This document shows, piece by piece, positions 19,493 to 28,344 of a stretch of DNA of 60,405 nucleotides. Location: the NCBI RefSeq assembly GCF_015645445.1, contig NZ_JADOGI010000041.1:1-60405 (forward strand), written 5' to 3'. Origin of the DNA: Nonomuraea cypriaca. Lineage in GTDB: Bacteria > Actinomycetota > Actinomycetes > Streptosporangiales > Streptosporangiaceae. A program made the position numbers and the translations under genes. Numbering within the stretch: the first letter of the stretch is position 1; every line of letters begins with the position of its first letter. The notes below the pieces were generated by a model, which worked only from the letters and a program-made list of their open reading frames with translations, was not told where the DNA came from and made no database searches.

Positions 19493-19885
19493 TCAGGGGG
19501 CGCGCTGGTCGCGCCGCAGGGGGTGGTCGGACGGGATCTGCACCAGGACGATGCGATGGCCGTCGGGATCGGCGATCCACGACTCGATGAGCCCCCACGG
19601 CTCGACGCGGGCCTCGCGCAGCACGCTGACGCCCGCCTGCCGCAGGCGCTCCTCCTCGCGCGCCACGTCGCGCACCTGGAGCCAGAGCGACACCCCCGGG
19701 GCGGCGCCGTCGCCGGAGTGCCCGGAGACCTCCAGGAACCCCTGGCCCAGGAAGAAGACCACGCCCGGGTGGTCGGGCGGGCCGAACTCCCTGTAGATCG
19801 CCAGCCCGAGCGTCTCGGCGTAGAAGCGGCGGCTGCGCGCCAGATCGTAAGGACGCAACAACACGCGGCTGCTCAGTACCTCCAT
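19493..19885 (-). CDS. VOC-superfamily (glyoxalase/bleomycin-resistance) protein
   Basis: A 130-residue single-domain VOC protein with the paired beta-alpha-beta-beta-beta pattern: RVLLRPYDLARSRRFYAETLG at the start and PWGLIESWIADPDGHRIVLVQ near the end, the latter holding the usual metal-ligand Glu/His-type region. It could be a glyoxalase-like lyase, dioxygenase or drug-binding protein; nothing nearby decides. ATG 19885 gives a full domain. Confidence 0.8.
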   Translation of the reverse strand: MEVLSSRVLLRPYDLARSRRFYAETLGLAIYREFGPPDHPGVVFFLGQGFLEVSGHSGDGAAPGVSLWLQVRDVAREEERLRQAGVSVLREARVEPWGLIESWIADPDGHRIVLVQIPSDHPLRRDQRAP

Positions 19886-19931
19886 GCCGGACCTGTTCCC
19901 CGCGAACCCGCCGCGAACGCGCGCGGCGTCC

Positions 19932-22013
19932 TCAGCGCGCGCCGGCGCGGGAGCGCCACAGCAGCCAGACGAAGTACGGCGTGCCGATCAGCGCGGTGAC
20001 CAGCCCGGCGGGCACCTGGGCAGGGGCGATGACGGTCCGGCCCAGGGTGTCGGCCAGGCTGACCAGGAGGGCGCCGAGCAGGGCGGCGACCGGTAGCGCG
20101 CGGGAGTGCCTGCCGCCGGCCAGGGCGCGGGCGGCGTGCGGGGCGATCAGGCCGACGAAGCCGACCACGCCGACGGCGGCGACCGCGGTGGCGGTCAGCA
20201 GCACCGCGCCGCCGAGCGCGGCCAGCCGTACCGGCTCCAGCGGGATGCCGAGGACGCGCGGGGTGTCCTCGTCCAGGGCCAGCAGGTCCAGGTCGCGGCG
20301 GAGCCAGACGATCAGCGGGAGCACCAGGAGCAGCGCCAGTGCGACCGGGATGAGCTGGACCGGCACGCGGCCGTAGGTCGAGCCGGACAGCCAGGTCAGG
20401 GCCATGGCGGTGTTCCACGGGTCGGCCTTGACGATGATCAGCACGGTGACGGCGGTGCAGGCGGCCTGCACGCCGACGCCGATCAGCACGAGCCGGTCCG
20501 AGCTGAGCCCGCCGCGCCAGGACAGCAGGTACACCACGGTGAAGGCGGCCAGCGCCCCCGTGCCCGCCGCGGCGGACATCGACCAGATCCCCGCGAGCGG
20601 CACGAAGGCCAGCAGCGAGATCGCGCCGACGCCGGCGCCCGCGGTGACGCCCAGAACGCCCGGCTCAGCGAGCGGGTTGCGGCACGCCGCCTGGACGGCG
20701 GTGCCCGCCACGGCCAGCGCGGCGCCGGCCAGCACCGCGGCCAGCACGCGGGGGTAGCGCTGGTCGAGCACGTACGTGAGCGCGCGTCCCGTCCTGCCCT
20801 GCAGCCAGTTCGCCACGTCGCCGCCGAGCACCCAGGTGTCGCCGCCGAGCAGGCCGACCAGCACCGCCCCTGCCAGCAGGACGGCGCAGACCACCACGAT
20901 GGCCAGGTGACCGGCGCGGGAACGGACGGCTCCGGTGCGTACGGCGGGCGGCTGCCGGGTGGGCCCGACGTCGCGGTAGCGGCGGGCCAGCCACACCATC
21001 ACGCCCGCGCCCAGCAGTGTGGTCACCACGCCGGGCGGCACGTCCACCCCGGCCTGGCCGCCCAGCACGGCACGCAGCACGATGTCGGAGCCCAGCACGA
21101 CGAGCACCCCGGTCAGCCCCGACAGCGGCAGCAGGCTGCGGTGACGGTGCAGGCCGGGAACGGAGGAGGGCAGCAGCCGTACGATCACCGGCGCGCACAG
21201 CCCGACGAACCCGATCGGCCCCGCGATGGTCACCGCGGCGGCCGACAGCACGACGGCGAGCAGGGTGAGCCACAGCCGCAACCGCCGGGCGTTCACGCCG
21301 AGCACCGCGGCCGTGTCGTCGCCCAGGCCGAGGATGTCCAGCCGTGGCCCGGCCAGCATCCCAGCCGCCAGGGCCAGCGCGATCACCGGCCCGAGCTGGG
21401 TGACGGCGTCGAGGTCGCTCTGCACCAGCGACCCGCTCCCCCAGGCGAACAGGCCGGTGGTCTGCTGCTCGAAGAGGATCATGACCAGGTTGGTCAGCGA
21501 GCCGAGCGCGAGCGCGGTGGCCGAGCCTGCCAGGATCAGCCGCGTGGTGCCGGTACGACCGCCCGCCGACAGCGCCAGCACGAGCGCGGCGGCGGCGAGC
21601 CCGCCGAGGAAGGCCAGCCCGCCGGAGATCGGCACGGGCAGCGTCAGCCCGAACGCGGCGGCCGTCGCGACCGCCAGGTAACCGCCGGCGCTGACGGCCA
21701 GCGTGTCCGGCGAGGCCATCGGGTTGCGGGCGATCGACTGCAGCAGCGCACCGGCGACGCCCAGGGCGACCCCGACCGCGACGCCGGCCAGCAGCCTGGG
21801 CAACCGGGAGGCCAGGAGCACCCGGGCGGCCTCGTCGCTCCCGCCGAACGGCAGCCGCAGCAGGTCGAGCGCGCCCACGGAAGAGGTGCCCTGCGTCACG
21901 TGGACGGCGGCGACCAGGACGGTGGCCGCCAGCGCGAGCAGGAGGACCCCGGCGGTCCCCAGCCGCCGCAGCGGCGTGACGGGCGGCGCTGGGGTGAGTG
22001 CCTGCGTGCTCAA
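19932..22013 (-). CDS. Fused double FecCD-type siderophore ABC permease
   Basis: A 693-residue permease in which two FecCD domains are joined in one chain: the first about 20-335, the second about 365-690, where family permeases are single-domain proteins of about 330-350. Each half shows the coupling-region motifs (LLQSIARNPMASPDTLAVSAG and AVQAACRNPLAEPGVLGVTAG; GPIGFVGLCAPVIVR and GVVGFVGLIAPHAAR). Each has about 9-10 helices. TTG 22013 overlaps the binding-protein stop (TTGA), giving translational coupling; GTG 22055 is a longer alternative. Functionally equivalent to FhuB, it imports ferric siderophore with the neighbouring lipoprotein and ATPase. Confidence 0.87.
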   Translation of the reverse strand: MSTQALTPAPPVTPLRRLGTAGVLLLALAATVLVAAVHVTQGTSSVGALDLLRLPFGGSDEAARVLLASRLPRLLAGVAVGVALGVAGALLQSIARNPMASPDTLAVSAGGYLAVATAAAFGLTLPVPISGGLAFLGGLAAAALVLALSAGGRTGTTRLILAGSATALALGSLTNLVMILFEQQTTGLFAWGSGSLVQSDLDAVTQLGPVIALALAAGMLAGPRLDILGLGDDTAAVLGVNARRLRLWLTLLAVVLSAAAVTIAGPIGFVGLCAPVIVRLLPSSVPGLHRHRSLLPLSGLTGVLVVLGSDIVLRAVLGGQAGVDVPPGVVTTLLGAGVMVWLARRYRDVGPTRQPPAVRTGAVRSRAGHLAIVVVCAVLLAGAVLVGLLGGDTWVLGGDVANWLQGRTGRALTYVLDQRYPRVLAAVLAGAALAVAGTAVQAACRNPLAEPGVLGVTAGAGVGAISLLAFVPLAGIWSMSAAAGTGALAAFTVVYLLSWRGGLSSDRLVLIGVGVQAACTAVTVLIIVKADPWNTAMALTWLSGSTYGRVPVQLIPVALALLLVLPLIVWLRRDLDLLALDEDTPRVLGIPLEPVRLAALGGAVLLTATAVAAVGVVGFVGLIAPHAARALAGGRHSRALPVAALLGALLVSLADTLGRTVIAPAQVPAGLVTALIGTPYFVWLLWRSRAGAR

Positions 22014-22983
22014 CCCGCGTACGCCTGGACGAGGGCCTCTGCGTACTGCTCGCACGACAGCGGCCCGCCGAACGTCCAGATGCCCGCGGGCAGCTTGGTG
22101 ACCTGCTGCTTGGCCACGAACGGCAACGACTTCCAGATGGCGTTGCCCGCCAGCCCGTCGGCGAACACGTCGACGCCGTCGGAGGCGTTGTAGAAGAAGC
22201 GCGTGTCCGGGTCCTTGAGCACGGTCAGGCCCTCGACGTCGGTGTTGCCCAGGCCCCGACCTCGTCCACCTTCCCGGTCCACGCGTTCTTCAGTCCGAGC
22301 CGGCCGGCCACCTGGGAGACGAGCGAGCCCTGCCCGAACGGGCGGATCGAGATCGTGCTGCCCTCCTTCCATCCATCGGCCATGACGAACGCCCGCCCGG
22401 CCGCCCCCGCGGCGGCGATCCGCTCCTTGCCGTCCGCCAGCGCCGCGTCCAGGTCGGCCAGGAGGCCGGTCGCCTCGGTGGTCTTGCCGACGGCGGTGGC
22501 GATCATGGTGAGGTCCGCGCTCATGCGCTTGAGGTCGTCGCCCGCGTCGGCCCCCTTGGTCACCAGCACCGGCACGAACTTCTCCAGTTGCGGGACCAGC
22601 GCGGAGTCGCGTGCGGCCTGCATGACGACGAGGTCGGGCTGGAGTGCGGCGATGGAGTCGACGCTCGGCTCCTGCCGGTTGCCGACGTCCTTGACGGAGG
22701 GGTCGAGCTTGGCGGCCGTGTTCCAGGTGGCGTAGCCCTTCACGTCGGCGGCGCCGACGGGCATGACGCCGAGTGAGGCCAGCATCTCGGTCTCGCCCCA
22801 TTCCAGGCTCACCACCCTGGTGGCCGGGCGGTCGAGCTTGACCTGCCGGCCGAGGGAGTCGGTGACGGTGACGGGGGCGGCCGTGCCGCCGGAGGTCGCC
22901 GGCTCGGGAGCGGCGGTCTCTGTCGTGCCGCAGGCGGCGAGGGCGAAGATGGCCGCGGCGAGAACCGCCAGGGGGCTGCGCAT
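22010..22983 (-). pseudogene. Ferric-siderophore binding lipoprotein, frameshifted
   Basis: A FepB/FhuD-type substrate-binding protein of about 324 residues when repaired. The N-terminus is a lipoprotein signal with lipobox FALAACGT; then VVSLEWGETEMLASLGVMPVG and DLVVMQAARDS are typical of the family. At about residue 243 the frame breaks: DEVGAW runs into a stop, whereas the other frame continues GLGNTDVEGLTVLKDPDTR and ends CEQYAEALVQAYAG. One extra G in the run CCCC (plus strand 22254-22257) restores it. ATG 22983 follows AGGA. An error in a homopolymer is as likely as a real mutation, since flanking operon genes are intact. Confidence 0.85.
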
Positions 22984-23041
22984 GGTCGTTCCTGTCATGT
23001 CGTGACTTGTCAGGTCGGGGCTGTGGCCGGTCACTGAGGCC

Positions 23042-23145
23042 GGCTCAGGCCGGGGGCTCAGGTCGTGGATCAAGGCGAGGGCTCAGGCCGGTGGCTCAAG
23101 CCGGTGGCTCAAGCCGGGGATCAGGTCGAGGGCTCAGGTCGGGGC
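23042..23145. repeat. 13-bp minisatellite between siderophore genes
   Basis: About eight imperfect copies of a 12-13 bp unit (GGCTCAGGCCGGT-like; cores at 23044, 23057, 23069, 23082, 23095, 23108, 23120, 23133) fill the gap between the ATPase and the binding-protein gene and reach into the ATPase stop codon. The period is not a multiple of 3, in line with non-coding sequence. Confidence 0.8.
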
Positions 23146-23952
23146 GGGGACGCTTCTGGTGTGCCGGCCGATCGGGCGGGTGCTCACCGTTCCCGTCCTG
23201 GGGTCGTGGGTGACCTCGATGCGGATGCCGTACGCGGCGCTGAGCAGCTCCTCGGTGAGTACCTCGGCGGGCGGGCCGTCGGCGCGGACGCGGCCGTCGC
23301 ACAGGAGCACGACGTGGTCGGCGAGCTCGGCCGCCTGGTTGAGGTCGTGCAGGACGACGCCGATGGCGACGCCGTGCTCGTCGGCCAGGTCGCGGACGAG
23401 CTCCAGCAGCTCCACCTGGTAACGCAGGTCGAGGAACGTGGTCGGCTCGTCCAGCAGCAGGACGGCGGTGTCCTGGGCCAGACAGGTGGCCAGCCACACG
23501 CGTTGCAGCTCGCCGCCGGACAGCTCGTCGACCGGGCGCCCGGCCATCGCCGTCACGCCGGTCAGCTCCATCGCCCGCACGACGGCCTCCGTCCCCTCGG
23601 GGTCCCCCGCCTTCCAGCGTCCCCGGTACGGGTGCCGCCCGTAGCCGACGACGTCACGTACGTGCACGCCGCCCGGCGTGGGACGGCTCTGCGCCAGCAG
23701 CGTGACCCGCCGGGCGAAGTCGCGGGCCGACAGGTCCTGCGCGGGGGTGCCGTCGCCCAGCGTCACCGTGCCCGCGTCGGGCCGGTGCAGCCGGGCCAGC
23801 GCGCGCAGCAGGGTGGACTTGCCGCTGCCGTTCGGCCCGACGAGCGCGGTCACGCGTCCGGGCCGCAGGGCGATGCGGCCGTCCTCCACCACGGTGACGC
23901 CGTGATAGCCGAGCCGCAGGCCTTCGCCGCGCAGCGAGATCTCCTCAGTCAC
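23134..23952 (-). CDS. Iron-siderophore ABC transporter ATPase (FecE/FepC type)
   Basis: A 272-residue ABC ATPase with Walker A GPNGSGKST, Q-loop LAQSR, signature LSGGELQRVWLA, Walker B AVLLLDEPT and switch His in VLHDLNQAAELADHV. The C-terminal extension is of the Fe-siderophore class. GTG 23952 is the start. First gene of the minus-strand operon ATPase, binding lipoprotein, fused permease; the iron box overlaps its leader, so iron should repress it. Confidence 0.9.
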   Translation of the reverse strand: MTEEISLRGEGLRLGYHGVTVVEDGRIALRPGRVTALVGPNGSGKSTLLRALARLHRPDAGTVTLGDGTPAQDLSARDFARRVTLLAQSRPTPGGVHVRDVVGYGRHPYRGRWKAGDPEGTEAVVRAMELTGVTAMAGRPVDELSGGELQRVWLATCLAQDTAVLLLDEPTTFLDLRYQVELLELVRDLADEHGVAIGVVLHDLNQAAELADHVVLLCDGRVRADGPPAEVLTEELLSAAYGIRIEVTHDPRTGTVSTRPIGRHTRSVPAPT

Positions 23953-23957
23953 GAAGA

Positions 23958-23976
23958 TTAGGTTAGGCTACCCTTG
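23958..23976. promoter_or_regulatory. IdeR/DmdR-type iron box
   Basis: TTAGGTTAGGCTACCCTTG matches the 19-bp iron-box consensus (TTAGGTTAGGCTAACCTAA) at 16 of 19 positions and lies 5 bp upstream of the siderophore ATPase start. Under iron repletion IdeR/DmdR would bind and block transcription of the uptake operon. The site sits in the 33-bp gap after the permease gene at 23986. Confidence 0.85.
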
Positions 23977-23985
23977 CCAACGAGG

Positions 23986-25416
23986 CTACCCCGGGTCCTC
24001 CGGTAGATCCTGTTCGGGACGTGAGGCCACGGAAAGGAGCGAGTGTCGTCTGCTGTACGCGAAGTAGATGACCAGGCCGATCGCGAACCATATGGCGAAC
24101 CGCAGCCACGTCACCGGATCCAGGAAGGTGATCAGCCAGATCGAGAAGACCACCCCGATGGCCGGCACCACCGGCATGCCTGGCGTGCGGAACGAGCGGG
24201 GCAGATCGGGCTGCCGGTAGCGGAGCACGATCACCGCCGCGCACACGACCACGAACGCCAGCAGGATCCCGATGTTCGTCAGCTCGGCCGCCTGCCGGAT
24301 CGGCAGGAACCCGGCGATCAGCGCCGAGGCGACGCCGACGATCCAGGTGACCCGCGAGGGCACCCGCCGCACTGGGTGCAGCTTGGCGAACCAATGCGGC
24401 AGCAGCCCGTCCCGACTCATCGAGAACCAGACCCGGGTCACGCCCAGCATGAACGTGAACATGACGGTGAGGATGCCGACGATGGCCCCCACCGCGATCA
24501 CGGACGCCAGCCCGGACAGCCCGACCGCGGCGAACGCCGAGGAGAAGCCGCTCTCCGGGTCGATCTCCCGGTAGTTCTGCATGCCGGTGAGCACGAGCGT
24601 GGCCAGCACGTACAGCACCATGGAGATGGCCAGCGAGTAGACGATCGCCTTCGGCATGTGCCGCTGCGCGTCCCGCGACTCCTCGGCCGCCGTGCTCATC
24701 GCGTCGTAGCCGAACACCGCGAAGAACACGGTGGCGGCTCCGGTGATCGCGCCGCCGATCCCGTACGGGAAGAACGGCGTGTAGTTCGCGGTGCTGATGT
24801 GGAAGAAGCCGACCACGATCACCAGCAGCACGACGGCGACCTTGATGCCCACCACGAACGTCTCGAACCTGGCGGCGGCGCGGATGCCGAGGTTCAGCAG
24901 GAAGGCGATGAGCAGGCACAGGACCACCGCGAACAGGTCCACCACGCGGCCGTCCCCCGTACCTGGCGCGCCGAGCATCCACGCGGGCAGCCCGGCCCCG
25001 AGTTGCTGGACCAGGAAGCCGAAGTAGCCGGAGATGCCGATGGCCACGACCGCGACGATCGCGGTGTACTCCAGCAGCAGGTCCCAGCCGATGAACCAGC
25101 CGACCACCTCCCCCAGGACCGCGTAGCCGTAGGTGTAGGCGGACCCGGCCTTCGGGATCATGCCCGCGAACTCGGCGTACGAGAACGCCGCGGCGGCGCT
25201 GGCCACCCCCGCGATGAGGAACGACACCAGCACCGCCGGCCCCGCGGTCTCGTTGGCGACCGCGCCGGCCAGGGCGAAGATGCCCGCGCCGATGATGCCG
25301 CCCACGCCGATGGCCGTGAGCTGCCACAGCCCGAGCGACCTGGCCAGCTCGCCCTCGTGCTCGGTGGCGATCTGCTCCACCGGTTTGCGCCTGAAGACGC
25401 CTCGCGAAGTGACCAT
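23986..25416 (-). CDS. APC-family amino acid permease (cationic amino acid transporter type)
   Basis: A 476-residue permease with about 12-14 membrane helices. LTAIGVGGIIGAGIFALAG near the N-terminus is the APC substrate-binding helix 1 motif; FSYAEFAGMIPKAGSAYTY and FFAVFGYDAMSTAAEES follow, as in YfnA/CAT-type carriers. ATG 25416 is preferred (GGGGG upstream); the frame extends 22 residues further without a good start. The substrate is likely a cationic or branched amino acid, not visible from sequence. It precedes the iron operon but is probably separate, since the iron box lies between. Confidence 0.87.
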   Translation of the reverse strand: MVTSRGVFRRKPVEQIATEHEGELARSLGLWQLTAIGVGGIIGAGIFALAGAVANETAGPAVLVSFLIAGVASAAAAFSYAEFAGMIPKAGSAYTYGYAVLGEVVGWFIGWDLLLEYTAIVAVVAIGISGYFGFLVQQLGAGLPAWMLGAPGTGDGRVVDLFAVVLCLLIAFLLNLGIRAAARFETFVVGIKVAVVLLVIVVGFFHISTANYTPFFPYGIGGAITGAATVFFAVFGYDAMSTAAEESRDAQRHMPKAIVYSLAISMVLYVLATLVLTGMQNYREIDPESGFSSAFAAVGLSGLASVIAVGAIVGILTVMFTFMLGVTRVWFSMSRDGLLPHWFAKLHPVRRVPSRVTWIVGVASALIAGFLPIRQAAELTNIGILLAFVVVCAAVIVLRYRQPDLPRSFRTPGMPVVPAIGVVFSIWLITFLDPVTWLRFAIWFAIGLVIYFAYSRRHSLLSVASRPEQDLPEDPG

Positions 25417-25474
25417 GAGGCCCCCACCGCCGATCGTCGACTCCGTGCGTCCGCCCTTCCCGCGTGAAGCCGCT

Positions 25475-28198
25475 CTAAGCACGGAGGGCTACCCGGCCCG
25501 GCCCTCCAGTCCGGCGATGGCGATGGTCCTCCTGGCTGCCGGTCCCGGCGAACGAGCCGGCCGTCACCATGCTGATCGCGTCCGCCGACGACGGTCCGGC
25601 GGGCCCGGCGACCAGGCCGAAGAACGGCCGCGTGCCGCTGCCCGCGAACCGGCCGCCGCCGGCCGCGATCGCCGGCGCGTCCTCGCCGCCTTCCGGCCGG
25701 TACACGGTGTAGCCCGCCGAGGTGTCGGTGGTGAAGTCGTCCCGTGCCTCCGTCTTCGGGTAGGCGGCCGGGTCCAGCGCGATCTCCACCTGCGCGTACG
25801 TGCTCGCGGCTCGCGCCGACCGGTCGTAGGCCGCGAAGGCGCGCACCGTATGGACGTCGGGGCGCGGCGCGGTCCCCGGCGGCGGCGACACCAGCCAGCG
25901 GACCGCGAACTCGCCGCCCGGCCGCACCACCGGCGTCTCCGCGCGCCCGACCGGCTCGGCGGACCAGCCCGGCGGCACCGCCAGCTCGGTCCGCACCCGG
26001 GTGGCGGGCCTGCGCCCGTGGTTGGCGAAGGTGGTGGTCACCTCGGCGGGCGCGCCGGGGCGTACCTGCTCGGTGACGGCCACCCCCAGCGCGGTGTCGC
26101 CCGCGGCGGGCGACCACGCCTGCAGCTCGGTGACGCCGACGTACGCGCCGGGCGGGTTGCCGAACACCAGCCGGATCCGGGTCGTGGTCAGGGCCGGGAA
26201 CGTGATCCGGTTCAGCGCCGCGCCGGCCGGCCGCTCCGGCGTGCGCGCCTGGCCAGGCACCTCCCGCCACGCCGCGCCGTCCCAGTACTCCAGCCGGTAC
26301 GACGCCGGCGCCCGCACCCCGCCTCCGTCGTCGTAGGTGTGGAACCGCACGTCGCTCACCTCGGTCGGCACGCCGAAGTCCACGCCGAGATGGTCTTCGG
26401 GGTTCGGCGAGCGGTAGTTGGTCCACCGGCTGTGCGGGATGTCGTCGTAGAAGATCCGGCCGTCCACGGCGTCCCACACGTCGTCGATGCCGTTCGTGTA
26501 CGACGCGAACGGCCTGGGGTAGCCGGTGCCGTACGGGTTGGCGGCGTCGTTGCCCGGCCGGGAGGAGCGGTCCGGCGGGACGGCGGCCGGGACCCGGGCG
26601 GCCAGCTCGCCGAGCCCGGTCCGCGCGGCGGCGAGCCGGCCGTCCACGTAGAGGCGCAGACCCGCGCCGCGGTCGTATCTGGTGCCGTCGCGGTCCCACA
26701 GGACCGTCACGTTGTGCCCGTGGTAGGGCACGTTCTCCAGCGCGAAGTGGTCCCAGCCGGCCGGGACGAGCGGGTTCACCACGACCTCGCCGCCGGCCTG
26801 CGGGCGCAGCCCGATGAGGCCGCTGATCACCAGGTCGTTGAAGGTGGAGTGGTTGTAGTGCTCGCTGTGCCCCCGGCCGTCGTAGATCCAGCGCGGCTCG
26901 TCGGGGTGGTGCGCCTCGGCGACGTACGGTCGGCCGTCCTTGTACTGGGTGCGGGCGTACCCGCGCAGCACCTGGTAGTAGTCGGCGGCGGTGACCACGT
27001 CCTGGTCGCGGTCGTTGAGCAGGTTGGCCATCGCGGTGAGCGTGGTCGAGGTGGAGTAGGGCCAGCTCGGGCCGTTCCAGCGGCAGCAGCCGGTCAGCGC
27101 GTCACGCATGAACAGCGGGCTGCGCCGCTCGGCGGTGGCCGGTCCGTACGGCGCGGCGAACCCCTGCGGGTCGAGCAGTTGCGCCCACGCCCGCTCGGTG
27201 CCGGGCTCGGCCATGCCGAACGCCCACGGCACGAACCCGATCTGCTCCCTGGTCGACACCAGCTTCCGCTCGGGATCCAGGTCGGCGCGGGCCTTGTGGT
27301 AGAAGAACGACCGCTCGGGGTCCCACAGGTGGCGGTGCAGCGCCTCGCGCAGCGATCCCGCCCGCCGCTCGAACGTCCTGGCGAGGGCCTGGTCGCCGCG
27401 CATCCTGGCGACGGCCGCGATGGCCTTGGCGTCGCCGTACTGGTAGGCGTTCAGTGTCGGCCGGTAGCCCGCGCCTCCGTGGTACGGGTCGGCCGGGTCG
27501 GTCTCGTAGGAGGAGGCGGTGTACTCCATCGCGTCCCACACCGGGACCGACCAGTACAGGCCCAGGTCCTCGTCGTACTGGCCGCCCCACTTGTCGTACT
27601 GGCGGACCAGGTCGGGCAGCAGGTCCTCGACGAAGGACGCGTCGCCGGTGACCAGGTAACGCTGGTAGGCCGCGTCGGCCGCCCACCACGCGTACTGGTG
27701 CGCCCAGTCGTCGGTGTCCTCGTTGACGTAGTCCTCCTTCGGCTTGGGTCCCGCGCCGGGGCCCTGGAGCCAGTAGGTGAGGTAGTCGTCGATCGGGCGG
27801 GTGTCGCGCAGCCAGCGGCCCTCGTACACGTGGTGGCCGGCGGCGGCGGCGATGCCGCCGAGCGGGGCGGCGTAGCCGGGGGCGTTGTGGAACTCGGTGA
27901 TGATGTCGCCGGTCGTGGTGTCGGTGTAGCGGATGTGCCGCTTCAAGGTGCTCCAGCGGTAGTAGTAGACGTCCTGGATCTCCTGGTCGGGCACCTCCAG
28001 GAACGGGATGTTGGCCTCGTACCACTCCGGCTCGGCGTAGCCCGTCAGCAGCGCGCGGTGGTCGAGGACCGCGGTGCCCCTGCCGACCTCCGGGTACGCA
28101 GGCGGCGGTGTCCGGGTGGCGCTCGCCTGGCCGGGGATCACGATGGCCGGCGCGACCAGCGTCACGAGCGCCGCGAGGGCCGCAGCCGTGCGTCTCAT
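25475..28198 (-). CDS. Secreted six-hairpin glycosidase with discoidin and NEW3 domains, C-terminus damaged
   Basis: A 907-residue exported enzyme. Sec signal 1-28; an (alpha/alpha)6 catalytic domain (about 60-515) of the MGH1-like/GH63-related group, with WAHQYAWWAADAAYQRYL and CCRWNGPSWPYSTSTTL; an F5/8-type discoidin-like domain (about 585-700); an NEW3-type beta domain (about 705-810); and the beginning of a last beta-sandwich (from about 820). After GSFAGTGSQED the frame turns to HRHRRTGG and stops. Another frame reads IAIAGLEGRAG then stop, which looks like a natural domain end, so about 100 residues may be deleted there. ATG 28198 has GAGGTGA upstream. The glycan substrate is unknown. 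Confidence 0.75.
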   Translation of the reverse strand: MRRTAAALAALVTLVAPAIVIPGQASATRTPPPAYPEVGRGTAVLDHRALLTGYAEPEWYEANIPFLEVPDQEIQDVYYYRWSTLKRHIRYTDTTTGDIITEFHNAPGYAAPLGGIAAAAGHHVYEGRWLRDTRPIDDYLTYWLQGPGAGPKPKEDYVNEDTDDWAHQYAWWAADAAYQRYLVTGDASFVEDLLPDLVRQYDKWGGQYDEDLGLYWSVPVWDAMEYTASSYETDPADPYHGGAGYRPTLNAYQYGDAKAIAAVARMRGDQALARTFERRAGSLREALHRHLWDPERSFFYHKARADLDPERKLVSTREQIGFVPWAFGMAEPGTERAWAQLLDPQGFAAPYGPATAERRSPLFMRDALTGCCRWNGPSWPYSTSTTLTAMANLLNDRDQDVVTAADYYQVLRGYARTQYKDGRPYVAEAHHPDEPRWIYDGRGHSEHYNHSTFNDLVISGLIGLRPQAGGEVVVNPLVPAGWDHFALENVPYHGHNVTVLWDRDGTRYDRGAGLRLYVDGRLAAARTGLGELAARVPAAVPPDRSSRPGNDAANPYGTGYPRPFASYTNGIDDVWDAVDGRIFYDDIPHSRWTNYRSPNPEDHLGVDFGVPTEVSDVRFHTYDDGGGVRAPASYRLEYWDGAAWREVPGQARTPERPAGAALNRITFPALTTTRIRLVFGNPPGAYVGVTELQAWSPAAGDTALGVAVTEQVRPGAPAEVTTTFANHGRRPATRVRTELAVPPGWSAEPVGRAETPVVRPGGEFAVRWLVSPPPGTAPRPDVHTVRAFAAYDRSARAASTYAQVEIALDPAAYPKTEARDDFTTDTSAGYTVYRPEGGEDAPAIAAGGGRFAGSGTRPFFGLVAGPAGPSSADAISMVTAGSFAGTGSQEDHRHRRTGGPGRVALRA

Positions 28199-28245
28199 GG
28201 TCACCTCAAGCGTTCTCGGGGGTGACGGCACCCGGCCTGCTCAGA

Positions 28246-28305
28246 TCCGATCGGACATATCCGACCGAACCTGACCGATATTGCTCAACTATCGACCACT
28301 ATCGA
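28246..28305. promoter_or_regulatory. Operator-like repeats upstream of the secreted glycosidase
   Basis: CCGATCGG (28246-28253) abuts TCGGA-CATA-TCCGA (28251-28264), and ACTATCGA occurs twice 10 bp apart (28288 and 28298). The cluster is AT-richer than the neighbourhood and lies 50-110 bp upstream of the glycosidase start, where a sugar-responsive repressor could bind. Confidence 0.35.
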
Positions 28306-28344
28306 GCGAAAGGCAAGATCCCTCAGTGTGCGCCTGGCGGCCCC

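Noticed and set aside
20106..22193. A 695-codon plus-strand open frame opposite the FecCD permease
   Set aside because: Gln/Arg/Gly/His-rich, no recognisable domain, exactly antisense to an evident permease.
25160..28225. A 1021-codon plus-strand open frame opposite the secreted glycosidase
   Set aside because: Shadow frame; the minus strand carries a signal peptide and several known domains.
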